A stretch of DNA of 24,639 nucleotides, taken from assembly GCA_018700535.1 (NCBI GenBank), contig JABITQ010000023.1, positions 1 to 24,639 of the forward strand, written 5' to 3'. Below, piece after piece: positions 20,097 through 24,639 of this stretch (the stretch's first letter is position 1; each line of letters starts with the position of its first letter). Under the pieces are notes generated by a model that made no database searches, was not told where the DNA came from, and saw nothing but the letters and a program-made list of their open reading frames with translations. Position numbers and translations under genes: made by a program. The DNA comes from Candidatus Uhrbacteria bacterium. Lineage in GTDB: Bacteria > Patescibacteriota > Patescibacteriia > UBA9934 > GWF2-40-263.

Positions 20097-21509
20097 TTAG
20101 TAGGCTCCTTTCTTAAAAATAACGACAAGTGGGGTTTTGAGCAGAATGCGTAAGTCGAGCCATGGGCTCCAGTTTTCAATGTAGTGCACATCCAGACGTA
20201 CTTCATCGTCGAAGTCTAGGTTTGCACGTCCACTGATCTGCGCCATCCCTGTGATCCCTGGTTTGAGCGTAAGGACTTTTCTTTGTTCGTCGCGGTATTT
20301 ACGAACCTCTTCTGGCAAATGTGGTCGAGGCCCCACGAGAGACATGTGACCACGTAGCACGAGGAAAAACTCGGGGAGCTCGTCGATTGAGAATTTACGG
20401 ATGAATGCTCCGACGCTTGTAACTCGAGGGTCGTTTTTAATTTTGACCAGCGGCGTGCCTTTGCGCTCGTTGTCTTCAGCAAGTTCTTTGTAACGCATGT
20501 TGTGTGTGCGAGGGCGCATGGAACGGAATTTAAAATAGGGGAATGGTTTGCCTCCTTGTCCAATGCGCAATGCCTGTGATCCGTTGTCGAGTTTGGAAAA
20601 GAAGATTGTGCCACGAGAATCAAGTTTGATTGCGATCGCGGTGATGATCATGATTGGAGAGGTAATGATGATCAGAGTCAATGAACCGACAATGTCGAAG
20701 AGTCGTTTGTAGATTGCACCCCATCCGTCTAGTGGCGTTTTGCGCACTTCAATAACAGGAATGCCTGCATGTGTGTGAATGACGGATCGACCTACTGCAG
20801 CAGCAAAAAGGTCTGCGCTGTACTGAAAACCTAGATGCTCGTTTTCTGTGAAGGCAATTAGCTCTAGTTTTTGATGTCGACTTGCCTCTGAGTCAGCAAG
20901 TATGACTTCATCAATCTTGTCGTCCCGTTTCATTTTACGCAGACGATCAGCAATGGATTTGTTGAATGCTTTATATTGACCCACGGTGCGGAACCCAAGG
21001 CTTGGTTTGCGTTTGAATTCTTTTGTGAGCACATCAGCGGTTGGTGTGTCACCAATAATCACTACGCGATGAATACCTACTCCATAGCGCAACATAGACT
21101 TTTGGAGTCCGCGGATCACGAGTCGTGTGAGCGAGACAAAGAGGATTGTGAGCACCCACGCGGCGAGTGCGATAAATCGAGACTCAAATAGAATGCGTGA
21201 GAAAAACGAGATAGCGAAGACGAGCGCCATCGCAGCGGAACAAGCCAGGATAATGCGCATGAGCTCCTCACCAACAGATTTACGACGAACTGCGTAAAGT
21301 CCTGAGGCTGCGAACACTAAAATAAAAACAATCACCATTGGTGCGATCACTTTTAAGTAGCCGTTAATCGTGAGATCAAAAATTACCGGACGGATCTCAG
21401 CGAGCGCCGGATGAAATCGGGCAAAGTACGCGAGGATGCCGGCGGCGAGTAGCGACAAGTAATCTAATGGAAGAAGGGCGAGGGTGAATGCGAGTTCAGA
21501 GCGTTTCAT
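20097..21509 (-). CDS. Polyprenyl-phosphate sugar-1-phosphotransferase (PNPT-like)
   Basis: 470 residues. About four N-terminal membrane helices precede a Rossmann-like region (VVIIGDTPTADVL). The C-terminal bacterial sugar transferase domain (from about residue 261) holds YKRLFDIVGSLTLIIITSP, FKFRSMRP, SIDELPEFF, GHMSLVGPRPHL and KPGITGMAQISGR. It transfers a sugar-1-phosphate from UDP-sugar to undecaprenyl phosphate, the first step of surface glycan assembly; the sugar cannot be read from sequence. The start is ATG 21509: the in-frame extension to 21620 would run through the rnpB terminator and RNA. A TGTTACCAT -10 lies 9 nt upstream. Confidence 0.9.
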   Translation of the reverse strand: MKRSELAFTLALLPLDYLSLLAAGILAYFARFHPALAEIRPVIFDLTINGYLKVIAPMVIVFILVFAASGLYAVRRKSVGEELMRIILACSAAMALVFAISFFSRILFESRFIALAAWVLTILFVSLTRLVIRGLQKSMLRYGVGIHRVVIIGDTPTADVLTKEFKRKPSLGFRTVGQYKAFNKSIADRLRKMKRDDKIDEVILADSEASRHQKLELIAFTENEHLGFQYSADLFAAAVGRSVIHTHAGIPVIEVRKTPLDGWGAIYKRLFDIVGSLTLIIITSPIMIITAIAIKLDSRGTIFFSKLDNGSQALRIGQGGKPFPYFKFRSMRPRTHNMRYKELAEDNERKGTPLVKIKNDPRVTSVGAFIRKFSIDELPEFFLVLRGHMSLVGPRPHLPEEVRKYRDEQRKVLTLKPGITGMAQISGRANLDFDDEVRLDVHYIENWSPWLDLRILLKTPLVVIFKKGAY

Positions 21510-21518
21510 ATTAAGTCT

Positions 21519-21527
21519 ATGGTAACA
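21519..21527 (-). promoter_or_regulatory. Possible extended -10 of the sugar phosphotransferase gene
   Basis: Minus-strand TGTTACCAT ends 9 nt before the ATG, as at the other leaderless genes, but matches the -10 consensus at only 4 of 6 bases. Read-through from rnpB is an alternative. Confidence 0.35.
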
Positions 21528-21549
21528 AAAAACCCCGCTATGAGCGAGG
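21527..21549 (-). terminator. Terminator of rnpB
   Basis: On the minus strand CCTCGCT (21549-21543) pairs with AGCGGGG (21539-21533) around a 3-nt loop, with one U-G pair, followed by TTTTTT. In the plus direction the same stem has a C-A mismatch, which supports minus-strand use. Confidence 0.85.
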
Positions 21550-21560
21550 ATTTTTGTTGT

Positions 21561-21983
21561 CTCAGGAAATGTCTGTAAGCCGAATCTTGTCTTCCACACC
21601 GAAGCGTGGGAGGCGATCATTTATCTTGTCTCATTATTGCTAATGAGCTCTAGCGAGCTACCAAATTTGCTCTTGCACCAGAAAGGGTTTACCACGTCAC
21701 TACGTCGCCGTAGGACGAAATGTGTAGCCCGAGGACATCACATCACTTTTCACGTTTCACTCCGTACCCCAAGGGGCGTCGGAGCTAGTATTGTCTCTGT
21801 GGCACTTTCCCTAAGCTTTAATCCGCACGCTAAGGAGCAATATTCCAGCTCCTCAGGGCCTGATTGTATACCCGGTTGCCGTTAGCAACTTTCTTTGTCG
21901 TCTGCTCTTGCGAACAAACGGGTGTTCGGACTTTCCTACCTACTCTCGAAAGAGTAGAGCAACCGCCCGACAGTCCTAAGACG
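21561..21983 (-). ncRNA. rnpB: RNase P RNA
   Basis: On the minus strand the conserved blocks occur in order: GGTAGGAAAGTCCGAACACC near the 5' end (CR I), a central TGGTAAACCC followed by GGTGCAAGAGCAAATTTGG (the CR IV region), and AGATTCGGCTTACAGACA at the 3' end (CR V). The 5' CUUAGGA...UGUC can pair with the 3' GACA...UCCUGAG as helix P1. It is the catalytic RNA that matures tRNA 5' ends. Length about 420 nt, normal for bacterial type A; ends are predicted from promoter and terminator. Confidence 0.95.
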
Positions 21984-21989
21984 TGTGGG

Positions 21990-22018
21990 AGGATAGCATT
22001 GAAATGACGTTGTGTCAA
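21990..22018 (-). promoter_or_regulatory. rnpB promoter
   Basis: Minus-strand TTGACA (22018-22013), a 17-bp spacer and TATCCT (21995-21990), with TGC before the -10. It overlaps the divergent trpS promoter. Confidence 0.85.
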
Positions 22019-22027
22019 TGCTAAACT
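21999..22027 (+). promoter_or_regulatory. trpS promoter, probably leaderless
   Basis: TTGAAA (21999-22004), a 17-bp spacer and TAAACT (22022-22027), with TGC before the -10; 8 nt to the ATG at 22036. It shares about 20 bp with the rnpB promoter on the other strand. Confidence 0.75.
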
Positions 22028-22035
22028 CCTATCAT

Positions 22036-23022
22036 ATGTCACGAGTATTAACCGCCCTACAACCTTCAGGAATCCTTCATATCGGTAATTACTTTGGTGC
22101 GATTGAGCCCATGGTGAAAATGCAGGATGCTGGCAATGAGAACTTTTTATTTGCTGTCGATTATCATGCGATCACGGTTCCTCAAGATCCTGAGGAGTTG
22201 CGTAAGAATTTATTGTTTGCTGCCGCTGCTTATTTGGCTGCGGGAGTTGATCCAGTAAAGACCACATTGTTTCAACAGTCACGCGTTCCTCAGCACACCG
22301 AGCTCGCATGGATTCTCAACTGCGTTACAAACATGGGTGAGCTTGAGCGCATGACTCAGTACAAGGACAAGGCGCGCGGGAAAGGAGAGTCTGTAACAGT
22401 GGGGCTTTTTTCTTATCCTGTGTTGATGGCGGCTGACATCCTTTTGTACAACACGGACATTGTTCCTGTTGGAGATGATCAAAAGCAGCACCTTGAACTT
22501 GCTCGTGATCTTGCTGAACGATTCAACAAACGATTTGGTGAAACCTTTGTCGTGCCAGGTGTTCAGATTCGCAAAACAGGTGCACGCATCATGGCGCTTG
22601 ATCATCCTGAAAATAAAATGTCGAAGTCGGCACCGAGCCCTAAGGGATTCATCTCGCTTATGGATGACGAGAAGACTGTTTTGAAAAAGATGAAGTCTGC
22701 CGTGACAGATTCTGGGACTGTGATTGAGTATGATGAGTCACGCAAAGGCCTTGCGAACTTGATGACCATCTATAATCTTGTAACCGGAAAGAGCTACGAG
22801 GAGATTGCTGCGGCGTATGTCGGGAAAGGTTATGGAGATTTTAAGACAGACTTGGCCGGGCATGTGAGTGCGTTTCTTGCACCGATGCAGGAGAAGATTA
22901 GTAAGTATTTAGCTGACCCTGAGGAGTTGAAGAGAATTCTTGAGGAAGGGGCGGAGAAGGCGAGGGGGATTGCTGAGGCAAAGATGGTGGAGGTGCGTAA
23001 GGTGATTGGAGTGACGCTTTAA
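22036..23022 (+). CDS. trpS: Tryptophanyl-tRNA synthetase
   Basis: 328 residues, the usual bacterial TrpRS length. The class I signature HIGN is at residues 15-18 (TALQPSGILHIGNYFGA) and KMSKS at 194-198. Family segments DYHAITVPQDPEELR, VTNMGELERMTQYKDKA, SYPVLMAADILLYNTDIVPVGDDQKQHLEL and LMDDEKTVLKKMKSAVTDSG are all present. It charges tRNA-Trp. The start is ATG 22036, set by the promoter; an upstream in-frame start (22012) lies inside the promoter. It is monocistronic with its own terminator. Confidence 0.97.
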   Translation: MSRVLTALQPSGILHIGNYFGAIEPMVKMQDAGNENFLFAVDYHAITVPQDPEELRKNLLFAAAAYLAAGVDPVKTTLFQQSRVPQHTELAWILNCVTNMGELERMTQYKDKARGKGESVTVGLFSYPVLMAADILLYNTDIVPVGDDQKQHLELARDLAERFNKRFGETFVVPGVQIRKTGARIMALDHPENKMSKSAPSPKGFISLMDDEKTVLKKMKSAVTDSGTVIEYDESRKGLANLMTIYNLVTGKSYEEIAAAYVGKGYGDFKTDLAGHVSAFLAPMQEKISKYLADPEELKRILEEGAEKARGIAEAKMVEVRKVIGVTL

Positions 23023-23028
23023 TTGATA

Positions 23029-23067
23029 AACACCCAAAGTTCGTTAATGGACTTTGGGTGTTTTTGG
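23029..23067 (+). terminator. Terminator of trpS
   Basis: AACACCCAAAGT (23029-23040) pairs perfectly with ACTTTGGGTGTT (23051-23062), then a T run. Confidence 0.95.
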
Positions 23068-23077
23068 TTATCTACCA

Positions 23078-23106
23078 TTGACAACTCCCCATTTTCTGCA
23101 TAGGCT
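23078..23106 (+). promoter_or_regulatory. Promoter of the 387-aa hypothetical gene
   Basis: TTGACA (23078-23083), a 17-bp spacer and TAGGCT (23101-23106). The mRNA would have a leader of about 40 nt, with GAGGAGG before the ATG at 23153. Confidence 0.75.
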
Positions 23107-23152
23107 CGCAGAGCAACTTTGGGCCTTGTTGGCCTAGAGTGAGGAGGGCTAG

Positions 23153-24316
23153 ATGCCGAGTGTAGAAGTGAGTAGGTCGTTGCGTGTTTTGAGCGCAGCT
23201 CCGATCACGAGGAAGTTCTGGATTCGTGATGGGCAGGTTGTCACCTTGCAGGTGCGGACATTGCTGGAAGGGAATATCTACGAGAACCTTTGTGAGCTTT
23301 ATGGAGTGCCTGTCGGTGCTTTGTTGGTTCTTGATCCGACTCGGGTTGATGAGTCGCGAGGGAGTTTCTTCTTTGTTATCGAGGGTGGGTTGTTCGAAGC
23401 AATCCGTGTGGTGGGGTATATCAGCGGATACTTTGCCAGCTCGCTTCAAGAAGTGACTCTGATGAAGGGGTCGCTTTTGTGGGCGTATGCTACGTCTTCA
23501 AATCTTGGTATCGTCTCGGACGATGGTCGCCGGGAGTGGACTGACAAGGTGAGAGAAGTCGGGTTCTTGCTTGGAAACCGCAGACACGAAGTGTTGCGAC
23601 AAGCAGCTGGCTACGCGAATCGTGCGGCTGATATCGGAGCAGAGTGTCCGGGTGTGGCAGGGTCGCTTGTCTTCTCGAGTGACTTGTCTCTGAAGGTTTG
23701 GGTCTCGCTTTCTGCGGAGGCTCTCCGTCAATTTGATGTGCGTCGTTTGATGCTGATTGCTCACACGGATGCCATTTGGTGTTTGCTTGCAGAAATCGTG
23801 CGGCTCGTCGACACGATCGATGCGAAATGGTCTAAAGAGAAAGAGTGCTTCTTTGTTTCTCCAGGTGAGATTGCAGTCGTGAGTGCTCGTGGTGTGGAGC
23901 TCGCGTCCATGGTCACTCTTCGGCCGTTCAAGTCTGCAGGATTCAGCGAAATTGAGGATGTGTGTGCAAAGATGTGTACGCACAAAAACGATCGAGACTC
24001 TCATTGGATTATCAAAGATCGAATTGATCAGGTTCGAGCACTGGTCCAAAGACTGAATGCATTTCGGACCCTCTCTGAGGTTCTAGTGTCAGTTGGTCTA
24101 CTTGATCGATTTGGTGACCTTGTACCCGATCAAGACATCGTAGGGTTTATCTACTCGATGATGGGCGCGCATGCGTCTCTCAAGAATTGTGTGAGCCCAG
24201 ACCTCTTGGATTTGATCGATAACCAGCTTGCCATTGCTACTGGCGCTCTTATGAGCAAAGACTTTGCAATCTGCAAGGGGGCACTGCAGGTCGTGATCAT
24301 TCGTCTTAGCTACTAG
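23153..24316 (+). CDS. Hypothetical protein (387 aa)
   Basis: The ATG at 23153 is set by a strong SD (GAGGAGG, 5 nt upstream) and a nearby consensus promoter. The 387-residue product looks soluble: no signal peptide and no clear membrane helix. The N-terminal half is beta-rich (RKFWIRDGQVVTLQVRTLL, FFFVIEGGLFEAIRVVGY) and the C-terminal half is more helical and charged (WCLLAEIVRLVDTIDAKW, IDQVRALVQRLNAFRTL). I recognise no catalytic motif or family. The gene is monocistronic. Like the ABC exporter it uses an SD and a TTGACA promoter, unlike its leaderless neighbours, so it may be an accessory gene. Confidence 0.75.
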   Translation: MPSVEVSRSLRVLSAAPITRKFWIRDGQVVTLQVRTLLEGNIYENLCELYGVPVGALLVLDPTRVDESRGSFFFVIEGGLFEAIRVVGYISGYFASSLQEVTLMKGSLLWAYATSSNLGIVSDDGRREWTDKVREVGFLLGNRRHEVLRQAAGYANRAADIGAECPGVAGSLVFSSDLSLKVWVSLSAEALRQFDVRRLMLIAHTDAIWCLLAEIVRLVDTIDAKWSKEKECFFVSPGEIAVVSARGVELASMVTLRPFKSAGFSEIEDVCAKMCTHKNDRDSHWIIKDRIDQVRALVQRLNAFRTLSEVLVSVGLLDRFGDLVPDQDIVGFIYSMMGAHASLKNCVSPDLLDLIDNQLAIATGALMSKDFAICKGALQVVIIRLSY

Positions 24317-24337
24317 CGCATACGGCGCAAACGAAAA

Positions 24338-24372
24338 ACCCCACTGACACATTGTCGGTGGGGTCTTCTTTT
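24338..24372. terminator. Bidirectional terminator between convergent genes
   Basis: ACCCCACTGAC (24338-24348) pairs with GTCGGTGGGGT (24354-24364), with one wobble; CTTCTTTTT follows on the plus strand and TTTTTCG on the minus strand. Confidence 0.9.
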
Positions 24373-24638
24373 TATACTTCAATAATCACAGGGAGAACCA
24401 TTGGTCGTCGTTCTGTCTTTTTGAACAGGAACTTTCCGACCTTGTCTCGGATTTGATTGCGAATGTATTTTGGATCAGCTGCAGACTTCTTGTCAGTGTC
24501 TACAATTGCTTTTTTGACGGTATCGCGTGTTGATTTGATGAGCTCACGTTGTTCTTTCATGAGCACAAAACCACGACTGATAATGTCTGGGCTTCCAACA
24601 AGCCGCCCGGTTTTCTTTTCGATCTGGACAATGACGAC
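24372..24638 (-). CDS. Ribonuclease J, C-terminal end (5' truncated)
   Basis: Reads in from the right edge and stops at TAA (24374-24372); 88 residues are visible. GSPDIISRGFVLMKEQRELI and the closing FLFKKTERRPMVLPVIIEV match the C-terminal domain of bacterial RNase J, a metallo-beta-lactamase/beta-CASP exo- and endonuclease of mRNA decay and rRNA maturation. The catalytic domain lies outside the window, so RNase J1 and J2 types cannot be told apart. A terminator follows immediately. Confidence 0.9.
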   Translation of the reverse strand, partial: VVIVQIEKKTGRLVGSPDIISRGFVLMKEQRELIKSTRDTVKKAIVDTDKKSAADPKYIRNQIRDKVGKFLFKKTERRPMVLPVIIEV

Positions 24639-24639
24639 A

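Noticed and set aside
21510..21620. 37-codon N-terminal extension of the sugar phosphotransferase
   Set aside because: It runs through the rnpB terminator and the 3' end of RNase P RNA; family proteins begin at the hydrophobic segment starting with MKRSELAF.

Overview
The window looks like chromosomal DNA of a small-genome bacterium, most likely from the Patescibacteria (CPR). This is inferred from the gene mix: a large DUF4012 surface protein beside GT4 glycosyltransferases, a DUF11/Ig-like anchored protein, a stand-alone Smr protein, RNase J and compact operons. Most housekeeping genes have no Shine-Dalgarno (SD) sequence and a -10 box only 6-9 nt before the start codon, which suggests leaderless mRNAs. 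TGA is used as a stop codon, so the UGA-glycine code of Gracilibacteria/Absconditabacteria is not indicated.

Layout. 3-416: 3' end of a TrmB-like regulator. 440-2200: mostly non-coding, with a minus-strand RNA unit (D), a divergent plus-strand unit (E) holding one small protein gene, and many hairpins. 2208-2594: a small charged protein. 2658-8146: a plus-strand housekeeping block (DHH-like protein, CNNM/DUF21-CBS protein, Smr, uridine-kinase-like, HD-domain protein, RuvA, FemAB-like transferase). 8241-10332: promoter, 43-codon leader ORF and a full ABC exporter. 10340-12011: three tandem RNA-like units (A, B, C), each with its own promoter and terminator. 12061-21509: a minus-strand cell-envelope cluster (DUF11-like protein, DUF4012 protein, three GT4 glycosyltransferases, polyprenyl-phosphate sugar-1-phosphotransferase). 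21561-21983: RNase P RNA (minus), with a promoter overlapping that of divergent trpS (22036-23022). 23153-24316: a protein I do not recognise. 24372-24638: 3' end of an RNase J gene running in from the right.

The most interesting content is the family of transcription units A, B, C, D and E. Their promoters share a near-palindromic box close to TTGCCTAAATTTAGGYAA and a strong TTGACA-17-TAGNNT core. A and B also have a 19-bp inverted repeat exactly 3 bp upstream of the box, and D has a half-site at the same spacing. A, B and C start with a hairpin whose stem covaries around a 10-nt loop. B and C share a 3' domain with conserved pairings. B, C and D carry a strong SD followed by an ORF of only 3-7 codons. 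I recognise no known RNA family here; the units may be an undescribed class of regulated, structured or ribosome-contacting RNA. The same 19-bp inverted repeat recurs twice upstream of a glycosyltransferase gene.

The envelope cluster forms a plausible pathway: the phosphotransferase loads the first sugar onto undecaprenyl phosphate, the GT4 enzymes extend the glycan, and the two anchored proteins present, process or bind surface polymer. All functions come from motif reading by eye; no database search was run.
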